Shown piece after piece: positions 47,757 to 56,600 of a DNA stretch of 64,000 nt (its first letter is position 1; each line of letters begins with the position of its first letter). A program made the position numbers and the translations under genes. The notes beneath the pieces were generated by a model, which made no database searches, was not told the DNA's origin, and saw only the letters and a program-made list of their open reading frames with translations. Location: positions 134,604-198,603 of the forward strand of contig CAVTQA010000016.1 of assembly GCA_963736715.1 (NCBI GenBank). The letters run 5' to 3'. This stretch comes from AP-15 sp963736715 (GTDB lineage: Bacteria > Pseudomonadota > Alphaproteobacteria > ATCC43930 > CGMCC-115725).

Positions 47757-48251
47757 ATGACCGGGAATGTAATCGAGACGGTGATGGGCGCCGTCGTGCT
47801 GGTCGTCGCCGCGGTGTTCTTGTTCTTTGCTTACACGACGAGCCAGGTCAGGGCGGTGCAAGGGTATCAGCTGACGGCGCAGTTCGAACGCGTTGGCGCG
47901 CTCCGCGACGGCGGCGACGTGCGGATCGCCGGTGTCAAAGTCGGGTCGGTCGTGTCCGAGACCCTCGATCCGAAGACATTTCTCGCCACTGTGCGGATGA
48001 GCATCGACCCGGCCTACAAACTGCCCGAGGACACGGTGGCCGAGATCGTCTCCAATGGGCTGCTCGGTGAGCAGTACATGTCTCTGGTTCCCGGCGGCGA
48101 AGAGAAAACGATCCTACCGGGCGGGCAAATCAAATTTACCCAATCCCCGGTCAGCCTCGAAAACCTGATCGGGCAAATGATCTTTTCCGCGCCCGGCGGG
48201 CAGAAGAAGCCGGGCGAAGGCGAGGCGCCGCAAGGCGCCGCCCCGAAATAG
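47757..48251 (+). CDS. mlaD: MlaD-type phospholipid-transport protein (MCE domain)
   Basis: Inner-membrane-anchored periplasmic component of the Mla system, which moves phospholipid between outer and inner membrane. Starts at ATG 47757 (MTGNVIETVMGAVVLVVAAVFLFFAY), giving one N-terminal membrane helix at about residues 7-26. The MCE domain follows (YQLTAQFERVGALRDGGDVRIAGVKVGSV...NGLLGEQYMSLVPGGEEKTI), and a short Pro/Gly-rich tail. About 164 residues, normal for MlaD. No mlaE or mlaF is in the window, as usual in this gene order, where mlaD sits with ndufa12. Confidence 0.92.
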   Translation: MTGNVIETVMGAVVLVVAAVFLFFAYTTSQVRAVQGYQLTAQFERVGALRDGGDVRIAGVKVGSVVSETLDPKTFLATVRMSIDPAYKLPEDTVAEIVSNGLLGEQYMSLVPGGEEKTILPGGQIKFTQSPVSLENLIGQMIFSAPGGQKKPGEGEAPQGAAPK

Positions 48252-48263
48252 GTGGGTTCGGGC

Positions 48264-48488
48264 ATGTCCGAAGGTGACGGCAGCGAATTCCCGGTCTGGC
48301 GAACGCCGGAAGGCGAGCCGGTCTCTTGCGTCGAAAAAATCAAAGTGCTGAACGAAAATCTCGCCGAACTGAAAGCGCTGGCGCAGGAGGCGCTCGAGGA
48401 TGCGGTGCTGATGGGCTGCGACGAGCGGCAGGTGCGCGAGGTCCTAGCCGGCATCGTCGCCGGGGTCGTCAATCCCTACCGCAAATGA
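48264..48488 (+). CDS. Conserved small protein of unknown function
   Basis: I chose the ATG at 48264 (MSEGDGSEFPVWRTPEGEPVSC), 12 bases downstream of the first possible start. The 74-residue product has a Trp-containing N-terminus (FPVWRTPEGEPVSC) and a helical part rich in Glu, Leu and Ala (KVLNENLAELKALAQEALEDAVLMGCDERQVREVLAGIVAGV). It has no signal peptide or membrane segment. It sits between mlaD and the DUF2155 gene, where an equivalent short gene is often seen in alphaproteobacteria. I know no function for it. Confidence 0.75.
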   Translation: MSEGDGSEFPVWRTPEGEPVSCVEKIKVLNENLAELKALAQEALEDAVLMGCDERQVREVLAGIVAGVVNPYRK

Positions 48489-48507
48489 GAGCGGGGAGGG
48501 GGTTGGA

Positions 48508-48924
48508 GTGAGGAGGCTTTTTCTGGCGACGCTTGTTGCGGCAGTCCCGACCCTGGCGGCGGCGGACACGACCCCGGAGCCGGTGGCGCTGCTGGAGGGG
48601 CTGGACAAGATCACCGCGCGGGTCTCGAAATTCGAGGCCCCGGTCGGCGCCGCGGTGCAGTTCGGCACGCTGGCAATCCGCGTCCGGGACTGCGAGAAGA
48701 GCCCGCCGGAAGACCCGCCGGAGAGCGCGGCGTTCGTCGAAATCGACGAAACCCGCACGGGCGAAGTCAGAACTCGGGTGTTCAGCGGCTGGATGTTCGC
48801 ATCGAGCCCGGCGTTGTCGGCGCTCGAGCACCCCGTCTATGACGTGACCTTGCTCGATTGCAAGGCGCCGAGCGGATCGCCGCGCACCGCCTCCGGCAAT
48901 GCCACCGGGAAGGATGCGCGGTAG
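48508..48924 (+). CDS. DUF2155-domain secreted protein
   Basis: Starts at GTG 48508 with a signal peptide (RRLFLATLVAAVPTLAAA, likely cleavage near residue 19). The conserved part reads VALLEGLDKITARVSKFEAPVGAAVQFGTLAIRVRDCEKSPPEDPPESAAFVEIDE and VFSGWMFASSPALSALEHPVYDVTLLDCK, with two invariant cysteines that probably pair. The DUF2155 family is confined largely to alphaproteobacteria; its function is unknown, and a periplasmic envelope role is inferred from location and gene order. The last 88 bp overlap the convergent aat gene. Confidence 0.9.
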   Translation: MRRLFLATLVAAVPTLAAADTTPEPVALLEGLDKITARVSKFEAPVGAAVQFGTLAIRVRDCEKSPPEDPPESAAFVEIDETRTGEVRTRVFSGWMFASSPALSALEHPVYDVTLLDCKAPSGSPRTASGNATGKDAR

Positions 48925-49493
48925 GCGAGCGCCTCGGCGAGCATGCGGTGATAGCGTGCGCGGGTGATTTCTACCCCGCCAAACTGCGCGAGGTGCGGCG
49001 TCAGAAACTGGGTGTCGAGGAGGCGGTAGCCGCCAAGCCGCAAGCGCGCCGCCAAATGCACGAGTGCAACCTTGCTCGCGTCGGTGGCGCGGCTGAACAT
49101 GCTTTCGCCGAAGAAGGCGGCGCCGATCGCGACGCCGTAGAGCCCGCCGACAAGCATGTCCCCATGCCATGTTTCGACACTGTGCGCCGCGCCGCGGGCG
49201 AAGAGGCCGGCATAGAGCCGCACAATCTCGTCATTGATCCAGGTGTTGGGACGCTTTTCGGTCGCCTCGGCGCAGCCGCGGATCACGTCCTCGAAGGCGC
49301 TGTCACAGCGGATCTCGAAGGCGCCCTGCCTAATGACACGGCGCAGCCGCTTCGGCACGTGGAGTGCATCGAGCGGCAGGATGCCGCGGCGCCGCGGATC
49401 GACCCAGAACAGCTCCGGGTCCTCCGCCGATTCGCCCATCGGGAAGATGCCGGCAGAATAGGCGGCGAGCAGTATCTCAGGGGTCAGCTGCAA
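48837..49493 (-). CDS. aat: Leucyl/phenylalanyl-tRNA-protein transferase
   Basis: Adds Leu or Phe to N-terminal Arg/Lys of proteins, feeding the N-end rule pathway with ClpS/ClpAP. The 218-residue length is typical. Signature segments are YSAGIFPMGESAEDPELFWVDPRRRGILPLD, RCDSAFEDVIRGCAE, WINDEIVRLYAGLFARGAAHSVETWHGDMLVGGLYGVAIGAAFFGESMFSRATDASKVALVHLAARL, and LLDTQFLTPHLAQFGG. It is downstream of accC by 40 bp on the same strand, and its last 88 bp overlap the DUF2155 gene on the other strand, more overlap than usual. Confidence 0.95.
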   Translation of the reverse strand: MQLTPEILLAAYSAGIFPMGESAEDPELFWVDPRRRGILPLDALHVPKRLRRVIRQGAFEIRCDSAFEDVIRGCAEATEKRPNTWINDEIVRLYAGLFARGAAHSVETWHGDMLVGGLYGVAIGAAFFGESMFSRATDASKVALVHLAARLRLGGYRLLDTQFLTPHLAQFGGVEITRARYHRMLAEALAYRASFPVALPEAVRGDPLGALQSSKVTS

Positions 49494-49533
49494 CGCGCCG
49501 CGGCTCCGATCACGCCCTCGGTCACGCCTCTGG

Positions 49534-50877
49534 TCATGGGGGTCGCTTGACGAAATCTTCCAGCCAGTGGATATCGTAATCGCCGTCGACGAATTCCGGA
49601 GCGACGGCGAGACGCTGGTGCAGCGGGATCGTCGTGTCGATCCCGCCGATCACATATTCCTCGAGGGCGCGGCGCAGCCGCATCAGGCATTCGCTGCGGC
49701 TCTTGCCGTGGACGATCAGCTTGGAGACCAGGCTGTCGTAATAAGGCGGCACCTCATACCCGTCGTAGAGCGCGCTGTCGACGCGAACGCCGAGCCCGCC
49801 CGGCGGATGATAACCGGTCACCCGGCCGGGCGAAGGCAGGAAGGTGTCCGAGTTCTCGGCATTGATGCGGCACTCGATCGCGTGACCGCACAGGTTGACG
49901 TCCGACTGGCGATAACCAAACGGCGCGCCGGCCGCGATCCGCAGCTGTTCGCGGACAATGTCGACGCCGCTGATCATTTCGCTGATCGGGTGCTCGACCT
50001 GCAAGCGCGTATTCATCTCGATGAAAAAGAATTCGCCCTCCTGATATAGGAATTCGAGCGTGCCAGCACTGCGGTAGCCGATCTCGCCGAGCGCTGCGAC
50101 AGCCAGCGCGCCCAGCCGCTCGCGCTCCACGCAGTTCAGCGCCGGGGAAGGGGTTTCCTCGAGCACCTTCTGGTGCGAGCGCTGCAGCGAGCAGTCGCGC
50201 TCGCCAAGATGGATGACGCCGCCTTTGCCATCCCCGAGAACCTGGATCTCGACGTGCCGGGGCCGCTCGAGGTGGCGTTCGAGGTAAACTTCGCCGCAGC
50301 CGAAGAACGACGCCGCCTCGTGTTGCGCAATCGGCAGCAGACGGGCCAGCTCGGCGGAGTTCCGGGCCACCTTCATGCCGCGCCCGCCGCCGCCAGCGCT
50401 GGCCTTGATCAGCACGGGATAGCCGATCGCGCAGACCGCCGCCTCGGCTGCCGCGACATCATGCACCGCACCTGCCGAACCGGGGACCGTCGGAATCCCG
50501 AGTTTGCGCGCCGCCTTTTTCGCCGCGACCTTGTTGCCCATCAGCCGGATGTGCTCGGGGGAGGGGCCGATGAATGTGAAGCCGTGCTCCTCCACCGTCG
50601 CGGCGAAATTGGCATCCTCGGCAAGAAATCCGAGACCGGGATGAATAGCATCGGCGCCGGTGATTGACGCGGCCGAGAGGATCGCCGCGACATTCAAATA
50701 GCTGTCGCGCGCCGGCGGCGGCCCGATGCACACGGTCTCGTCGGCGAGCCGCACATTCATCGCGTTGGCGTCGGCGGTCGAATGCACCGCCACCGTCTTG
50801 ATCCCCATCTCGCGGCAGGCGCGATGAATGCGCAGCGCAATCTCGCCCCGATTGGCGATCAGCACTTTCTCGAACAT
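49534..50877 (-). CDS. accC: Acetyl-CoA carboxylase, biotin carboxylase subunit
   Basis: Carboxylates biotin on AccB for fatty-acid synthesis. The natural start is the ATG at 50877 (MFEKVLIANRGEIALRIHRACREMGI), giving 447 residues, the normal length. Motifs include GPSPEHIRLMGNKVAAKKAARK, KASAGGGGRGMKVAR (ATP-grasp), ERDCSLQRSHQKVLEETPSP and EMNTRLQVEHPISEMISG. The frame is open further upstream through a palindromic repeat into a DUF559 domain, with no stop between, but the accC start codon and N-terminal sequence are intact, so I annotate the usual protein. It follows accB in the order aroQ-accB-(DUF559)-accC-aat. Confidence 0.95.
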   Translation of the reverse strand: MFEKVLIANRGEIALRIHRACREMGIKTVAVHSTADANAMNVRLADETVCIGPPPARDSYLNVAAILSAASITGADAIHPGLGFLAEDANFAATVEEHGFTFIGPSPEHIRLMGNKVAAKKAARKLGIPTVPGSAGAVHDVAAAEAAVCAIGYPVLIKASAGGGGRGMKVARNSAELARLLPIAQHEAASFFGCGEVYLERHLERPRHVEIQVLGDGKGGVIHLGERDCSLQRSHQKVLEETPSPALNCVERERLGALAVAALGEIGYRSAGTLEFLYQEGEFFFIEMNTRLQVEHPISEMISGVDIVREQLRIAAGAPFGYRQSDVNLCGHAIECRINAENSDTFLPSPGRVTGYHPPGGLGVRVDSALYDGYEVPPYYDSLVSKLIVHGKSRSECLMRLRRALEEYVIGGIDTTIPLHQRLAVAPEFVDGDYDIHWLEDFVKRPP

Positions 50878-51369
50878 TGGCTTAATGCCCTCTCCGCCCT
50901 TTAGGGGGGAGAGGGAGGGGGACCCATCGCGGACTTGATCGTGGGGATGGGGAGGGTGAGGCGGGCCTCGGCCAGGCGCTCTGGAAACCCCCACCTCACC
51001 CCGACCCTCTCCGCCCCCGGGGGCGGAGAGGGAGATGGCGAGTTCTCGAAAGATAGTCTCCAACACGCTCCCAATATTTTCCATCACATCCCCGTTCCGG
51101 AATCGGATCACCCGATAACCGCGGCTCGCAATCTCGATGCTCCTATTCTGATCGTGCTCAGCGCGAAGCGCGTGCTGTCCGCCATCAAGCTCAATCACCA
51201 GCTTCGCCGCCGGACACGCAAAGTCCACCACATATCTGCCGATCGGATGCTGCCGGCGAAACCGATGCGGCGGTCCGAGCTCCCGTAATTCTCGCCACAG
51301 CCGCCTCTCAGCCTCCGTCATGTCCCGCCGCAGCCGCCGGGCGCCTATCGTCCTTTTGTGAACCCTCAC
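50878..51369 (-). CDS. DUF559 endonuclease-like domain protein, lying between accB and accC with no stop before accC
   Basis: Starts at GTG 51369, overlapping the accB stop as GTGA. The domain reads MTEAERRLWRELRELGPPHRFRRQHPIGRYVVDFACPAAKLVIELDGGQHA, then YRVIRFRNGDVMEN and LETIFREL. DUF559 is related to very short patch repair (Vsr) and other PD-(D/E)XK nucleases; the DFACPAAKLVIELDG segment supplies the expected Asp, Glu and Asp. After LETIFREL the frame is translated palindromic repeat and then accC. The domain interrupts a standard operon order and is not required there, so it is an insertion, probably together with the repeat. The C-terminal end of the native protein is unclear, because its stop is missing. 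Confidence 0.72.
50887..51035. repeat. Palindromic repeat, copy 3, between DUF559 and accC
   Basis: Same order of cores as copy 2: GCCCTCTCCGCCC, GGGGGGAGAGGG, GGGGACCCAT, ATGGGGAGGGTGAGG, CCCCCACCTCACCCCGACC, CTCTCCGCCC and GGGCGGAGAGGGAGA, with loops of differing sequence. On the minus strand it reads ISLSA..GGGEGRGEVG and ...LSPLKGGEG, without a stop. The frame of the element matches the frame used in nrdJ. Confidence 0.86.
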
Positions 51370-51809
51370 TCGATCAGCATCAGGACGGCGCCATACTCGA
51401 CCGGCTGCGCGTCGGCAACCAGGATTTGCGCGATGCGGCCGGGGCGGTGCGCGCGGATCTGGTTCATCACCTTCATCGCCTCGATGATCAGCAGCGGCTG
51501 GCCCTCGGCGACCGAATCGCCGAGGCGCACAAAGGGCGGGTCGCCCGGTTGCGGCGCGAGATAGGCGGTCCCGACCATCGGCGCCTTGACCGAGCCGGGA
51601 TGCTCGACGGAGGGGGAACGAGTTGCCGCCGGAGGAGAGGCAACAGGCGTTGATGCCAACCCCGGTCCGCCGGGAACGCGGGCGATCCGGATGCGGCGAT
51701 CGCCGATCGCGTATTCGATCTCGGTCAGCCCGGTTTCGGTCAGCAGCGCGGCCAGCGTGCGGATCAGGTCGGCGTCGGGAAAAGGCGGGCGACGGCCGCC
51801 GATTCTCAA
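51366..51809 (-). CDS. accB: Acetyl-CoA carboxylase biotin carboxyl carrier protein
   Basis: Carries the biotin used by accC and the carboxyltransferase. The start is a TTG at 51809, overlapping the aroQ stop as TTGA; no ATG or GTG fits the N-terminus. The first part (DADLIRTLAALLTETGLTEIEYAIGDRRIRIARV) matches the usual AccB N-terminus, then comes a Pro/Ala/Ser linker and the biotinyl domain (VKAPMVGTAYLAPQPGDPPFVRLGDSV...IEAMKVMNQIRA) with the modified Lys113 in EAMKVM, 34 residues from the end. 147 residues, normal. The usual next gene, accC, is separated by the DUF559 insert. Confidence 0.9.
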   Translation of the reverse strand: MRIGGRRPPFPDADLIRTLAALLTETGLTEIEYAIGDRRIRIARVPGGPGLASTPVASPPAATRSPSVEHPGSVKAPMVGTAYLAPQPGDPPFVRLGDSVAEGQPLLIIEAMKVMNQIRAHRPGRIAQILVADAQPVEYGAVLMLIE

Positions 51810-52264
51810 CGATCGGCCTCTGCCGGTTCCCGCTCGATCAGGTTGGCGAGCGCGTCGAGCGCGCGTTCGTAGCCTTGAGCTCCCAACCCGCAGATCACCG
51901 CGGTCGCGGCCAGGCTGACATAGGAATGATGACGAAAGCTCTCGCGGCGGAAAATGTTCGACAGATGCACCTCGATGACCGGCAATTCTGCGGCGAGAAG
52001 GGCGTCGAGCACCGCCACCGATGTGTGGGTCAACGCTCCAGCATTGAGAATGATGCCGTCGGCGGATTCGCGCGCTTCCTGGATCCAGTCGACGAGCTGG
52101 CCCTCGTGATTGGTCTGCCGAAACTCGATCAGCAGGTCGAGCGATGCGGCGCGAGCCAGGCATCGCTCCTCGATGTCGGCCAACGTGTCATTGCCATAAA
52201 CCGCGGGATCCCGCACTCCGAGCAGATTGAGGTTGGGACCGTTCAGAATATAAATGGCAGGCAA
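51806..52264 (-). CDS. aroQ: Type II 3-dehydroquinate dehydratase
   Basis: Third step of the shikimate pathway. The 152-residue protein has the family motifs: YILNGPNLNLLGVRDPAVYG with catalytic Tyr23, FRQTNHEGQLVDWI, IILNAGALTHTSVAVLDAL and VIEVHLSNIFRRESFRHHSY with the catalytic His. It starts the order aroQ-accB-accC-aat seen in many alphaproteobacteria and overlaps accB by 4 bp. Confidence 0.96.
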   Translation of the reverse strand: MPAIYILNGPNLNLLGVRDPAVYGNDTLADIEERCLARAASLDLLIEFRQTNHEGQLVDWIQEARESADGIILNAGALTHTSVAVLDALLAAELPVIEVHLSNIFRRESFRHHSYVSLAATAVICGLGAQGYERALDALANLIEREPAEADR

Positions 52265-52373
52265 TAGCGCCCTCCCGAGCCGATTGGCCGTTTATAGCAC
52301 GAAGGCCAACCTCTCAGGGAGAGGAGCGCCTCGATGCACTTTCGCAAAAACCGCTTCGTCCCACGGCGCTAGG

Positions 52374-52535
52374 CTAGACCTCCGGCACCTCGTTCTTTTC
52401 GGTCTGCTCGGTGGACCCGCTGTCTTCGCGCGAGGCGGCTCGTTCCTGCTGTCGCTTCAGCTTCTCGTCTTTTTTGGCTTTCTTCAGCCGATCGCGCTCT
52501 GCGCGCTCGAAGCGGTAATTCGTTCTGAACGCCAC
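52374..52535 (-). CDS. Small basic conserved protein of unknown function
   Basis: A 53-residue frame starts at GTG 52535 (MAFRTNYRFERAERDRLKKAKKDEKLKRQQE), with AGGGAG about seven bases upstream, and ends at TAG 52374-52376. It is Lys/Arg/Glu-rich and probably one long helix followed by a disordered acidic tail. Similar short proteins starting MAFRTNYRF are, as I recall, common near rpsU or aroQ in alphaproteobacteria. No function is known to me. Confidence 0.62.
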   Translation of the reverse strand: MAFRTNYRFERAERDRLKKAKKDEKLKRQQERAASREDSGSTEQTEKNEVPEV

Positions 52536-52570
52536 GGGGTGCTCCCTAGCGACCTCTGCTACGGCTCAGA

Positions 52571-52774
52571 TTAGTAGCCCTCGCGCTCCAGGCGTTTGCG
52601 CAGCATCTTGCGATGCCGACGGATTGCCTCGGCCTTTTCGCGCACCCGGCGTTCGGACGGTTTTTCATAAGCCCGCCGACGCTTCATTTCGCGGAAGGTG
52701 CCTTCCCGCTGCATCTTTTTCTTCAGGACCCGCAGTGCCGAATTGACGTCGTTGTCGCGCACGAAGACTTGCAT
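52571..52774 (-). CDS. rpsU: 30S ribosomal protein S21
   Basis: Small, basic ribosomal protein of the platform region, involved in initiation. The 67-residue sequence MQVFVRDNDVNSALRVLKKKMQREGTF...RRRAYEKPSERRVREKAEAIRRHRK matches S21 throughout. It lies between the cold-shock gene and the small basic gene on the same strand, a common local arrangement. Confidence 0.95.
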   Translation of the reverse strand: MQVFVRDNDVNSALRVLKKKMQREGTFREMKRRRAYEKPSERRVREKAEAIRRHRKMLRKRLEREGY

Positions 52775-52860
52775 GAGCAGCTATCCCTTCGACTTGTTGC
52801 GTCTTGCCGCACCAGCGAGGCGCGGAGCCGCGCGAAGCGGCGCCGCTCCCCTGCCTCGGG

Positions 52861-53067
52861 CTAGCTCTGCTTCAGGTTCACGGCCGAGGTCTTTCCCCGA
52901 TCGCCGCGCTCGAGGTCGAAGCTCACCTTCTGCCCTTCATGCAGATTACCGATACCGGAGCGCTCGACCGCCGAGATATGAACAAACACATCCTGCGAAC
53001 CGTCCTCGGGTTGGATGAAGCCGTAACCCTTTGTGGGGTTGAACCACTTCACGGTTCCAATAGTCAT
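52861..53067 (-). CDS. Cold-shock domain protein
   Basis: 68-residue single cold-shock domain that binds single-stranded RNA/DNA. RNP1 appears as GYGFIQPEDG and RNP2 as DVFVHISAVE, with GTVKWFNPTKGYGF at the start. A GAAGGA site lies about eight bases upstream of the ATG. The roughly 250 bp upstream to the receiver gene hold no other coding sequence; a 5' leader affecting temperature response is possible but not shown. Confidence 0.95.
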   Translation of the reverse strand: MTIGTVKWFNPTKGYGFIQPEDGSQDVFVHISAVERSGIGNLHEGQKVSFDLERGDRGKTSAVNLKQS

Positions 53068-53317
53068 AGGTCTTCCTTCAAGAACAAAATTGCCACCGCT
53101 CGGAGGAGCGGCGGGTCAAACTTCAGCACGGTGCGGGGAGCAGGTCCGGCGCTCAATCAGAGCTTGGGAGAGCAAGCCGAACCACGGGAGTCGGACGGGG
53201 ACAGACATAAGCTCTCCCGGCTTATCTTGCAACTCGGCGGCAGCATTTCAGTCGGATTTTGACGGCCCTTCCGGTTTCGTCGCGGCCTGTTCCGGGATTG
53301 ACGGCTGTCGATGTGGC

Positions 53318-53698
53318 TCACGCCGACCCGCTGGGAGGCGCGACGACGCTCGACAATTTGTCGAGCAGATCCGCCATCTTGAACGGCTTGCAGAGGCGGG
53401 GGCGCTCGGCGTGCACGCCCGGCAGGGCACCCTTGGTGTAGCCGGTAACGAACACGAACGGGACATTCCGCCGGGACAGCAGATCCGCGACCGGATCGAT
53501 GCGGTCGCCCGCCAGGTTGACGTCCAGGACCGCTGCATCGAAGGTCCCGCGATGCACGGCATCGAGGGCTTCGGCAAGTCGTGGAATAGGGCCCAGCACC
53601 ACGCAACCGGCGGATGTCAGCATGTCTTCGATCAACGTCGCGACCAAATATTCGTCTTCGACAACCAAAACTCTAAGGCCTTCGAGCGCGGCCGTCAT
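53318..53698 (-). CDS. Single-domain response regulator (CheY-like receiver)
   Basis: The 126-residue protein is one receiver domain: LRVLVVEDEYLVATLIEDML at the start (acidic pocket Glu14-Asp15-Glu16), the phospho-acceptor Asp in AAVLDVNLAG near residue 58, the Thr in FVTGY, and Lys in CKPFKMADLL near residue 107. It has no output domain. Its start overlaps the end of the CheB/CheR/kinase gene by 4 bp, so it is the natural phosphate acceptor for that kinase. Confidence 0.92.
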   Translation of the reverse strand: MTAALEGLRVLVVEDEYLVATLIEDMLTSAGCVVLGPIPRLAEALDAVHRGTFDAAVLDVNLAGDRIDPVADLLSRRNVPFVFVTGYTKGALPGVHAERPRLCKPFKMADLLDKLSSVVAPPSGSA

Positions 53699-56600
53699 GA
53701 AGCAGCTTCCTCCACCGGCGATTTCGCGGGCGACGCACCGAAAGTCAGGTATCGAGGATCCGCCGGGATGACTATCCTACAGTGGAGACCGCCATCCACT
53801 ACGCCAAGTTCCGCCTCGCCTTCCAATTCGAAACGAATGCCGCGTTCGATCAACTCCGTGCCGAAACCGCGTTTTGGCAAACCGCCGATTTCTGCCCCGC
53901 CTTGCTCGGTCCATGTCAGCTTGAGATGTCGAGGGCCACCCCCGGTGATCGCCCAAGCCACGTTTACGCGACCGCCGGGGGTCGATAGGGCGCCGTATTT
54001 GGCTGCATTGGTCGTGAGTTCGTGCATAACGAGGGCCAAAAGGAGCGCTGCTTGCGGTTTGAGCATAATCGGCGGCCCGTTCACCCCCGCATTGGAACCA
54101 TCACCCGCAAGGTGCGGCGCGAGCTCGCGCATCACGAGCTCCCGCAGGGGCGCCTCGGTCCACCCGCCTCGGGACAGCAAATCGTGGGTCTGCCCGAGAG
54201 CGTGGAAACGGCCGATCAGATCATCCTTCGGCTCGCCGTCCGGCAAGCTTCGCTCGGCGATTGACGAGACCACCGCAAGCGTGTTCTTGACCCGGTGGCT
54301 GAGCTCGGCAGTCAAGACTTGCTGTTGCTCCTCCGCCGCGACGATGCTGGTGATATCAACAAACGTCGCGACCACGCCGTCGATGGCGGTGTCACTGTCG
54401 CGATAGGGGTGAATGCGAGCGAGGTAGTGGCCCGTTCCGTCGGCGAGGCTCACCGATCGCTCGATCAACTCACCACCGCCGAATACCGCGCGCAGGTCTT
54501 TCTCCAGCTCCGGGCAGACGATGCGGCCAGCGATATCGCTCAGCGGTCTTCCCCGGTCGCCGGGGATGAGGTTGAAAAGCTTGGTGACCGTCGGCGTGAA
54601 GCTGCGGATCACGAGATTTCGGTCGAGGAAGATCGTCGCAATCTGGGTGCTTTGAAATAGATTGGTCAGATCGCTATTGGCGCGGTCCAACTCGTCGATC
54701 TTGTTCCTGAAATCATGATTGAGAGTCTGCAATTCCTCGTTGGTCGATTGCAGCTCCTCCTTGGACGTTTCGAGCTCCTCGTTAGTCGATTGCAGCTCCT
54801 CGTTGACCGAGAGCAGCTCTTCGTTGGCAGACCGAAACTCCTCGTTCGCCGTCTCGAGCTCCTCGATCGTCGACTGCAGGCGCTCTCTGGTCTCCCGCAG
54901 CTCTCTCTCGATCTGCTCGACGTTGCTGTCCTCAGCGGCCGGGTGCGCCGCAGCATCGCTCCTGTCCGGCATTTGGACGGGACCGCGATCGATAAACACG
55001 ACACCATAGGCGATCTCGCTTGCTTCGCTCATCGGCTCGACCGCAAGGCTGATCATTTCAACCCCGCCGTTCGTGTTCATGTCGATGAGGACGCGGTCGC
55101 GCATGACCTGCCGGCCGGATTGCTTGGCGCGGTGGAGTGCCGCGCGTAAATCGGCGCGCAGACCGGGGCGCGCCATCGCGACGACATCGCGCGTCGGTGG
55201 TCCGGCCGCGGCCTGCAAATATTTTCCCGTGCCCGCCGAGAAATAGAGCACCTCGCCGGATCCGTTGACGATGACATAGGCCGGTGCAAAATGCTCGACG
55301 ACGGTATTGGCCACCTTCTGCAGTAGGCTGGAACGTTGCAACAGAGTGCCCCGGCTGGCCTCCGACGCGCTTGTGTCCTGCCGCGCGTGAGGCAGGAATT
55401 GCCGAAGCGGTATGAGGGGACGTGCGACAAGATCGTGGCGTTGGAAGACGCGGTTCTTCCTGTCGAGCGAACGGAACAGATCGTTGTATCGTCCGATGTT
55501 CTCCGAAAGGCCGAGAAAGAGATAGCCGCCCGGCCGCAGCGCATAATGGAACAGCGGAATGATCTGCGCCTGGAGCCCGGGCTTCAGGTAAATCAGCAGG
55601 TTGCGGCAGGAGATCAGGTCAAGGCGCGAGAAAGGCGGGTCGCGGATCACGCTCTGCGTCGAGAAGATGCACATGTCGCGCAAATCCTTCGCCAAGCGAT
55701 AGCTGTCCGCTTCATGCACAAAGAAGCGCTTCAGCCGCTCGGGCGCGACCTCCTTGACCGAATTGCCTGGATAGCGCGCTGAGCGCGCGGTCTTCATCGC
55801 AGTCTCGTCGATATCGGTCGCGAATATTTTCACCTTCGGCACAACTCGCAGCCTATCCATGTGCTCGCGCAAAAGGATCGCGGTGGAATAGGCCTCCTCG
55901 CCGGTGGAGCAGCCGGCCACCCAGACGCGCACCTCGTCGTCGGCGGCCTTGTCCTCGAACAGCCTCGGTATGACCAGCGTCTCGAGCGCGCGGAAGGCGG
56001 CGGAATCGCGGAAGAAATTCGTAACCCCGATCAAGAGGTCGCGGAACAAGGCGCCGACCTCTTCCGGGTCCGTCCGCAGCCGCTCGACGTAATTTTCGAG
56101 CTTTGTCGTCTGGACCACCTGCATGCGGCGTTGGACCCGCCGCTGAAACGTTCGGTCCTTGTAATCACTGAAATCATGCCCGGTTCGTTCGCGCAGCAGG
56201 CGATGAATGTCGGCGAGCGCATCGACCGGCCGTTCCGGGTCGAAAGCGCCCCAATTGCGCACATAGCTGAGGACCCGTTCGGGGATATCTTCGACCGGCA
56301 GCAGCAAATCGACGAAGCCCGCCGCAACTGCGCTCGACGGCATCTCGGCGAAGCGCGGTCGCGTCAGATTAGAGCCCTGGGCGACGGTCAGCCCGCCATT
56401 CTCCTTAATCGCCTTGAGGCCGAGCGTGCCGTCGCTGCCGCCGCCCGACAGCACAACGCCGATCGCATGCTCGCCCTGGTCCTCGGCGAGCGAATTGAAA
56501 AACACGTCGATTGGGGTTCGCTCGCGATCTGCAGCTTCAGTGAGGCGAAGCCGGAGCCGCCCCTCGCGGATCGTCAGGGTCGCGCTGGGCGGCAGAACAT

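Noticed and set aside
49534..51369. A designed DUF559-biotin carboxylase fusion enzyme
   Set aside because: The join is translated palindromic repeat, and accC keeps its normal start and N-terminus. I keep readthrough as a possibility but do not call one fused gene.
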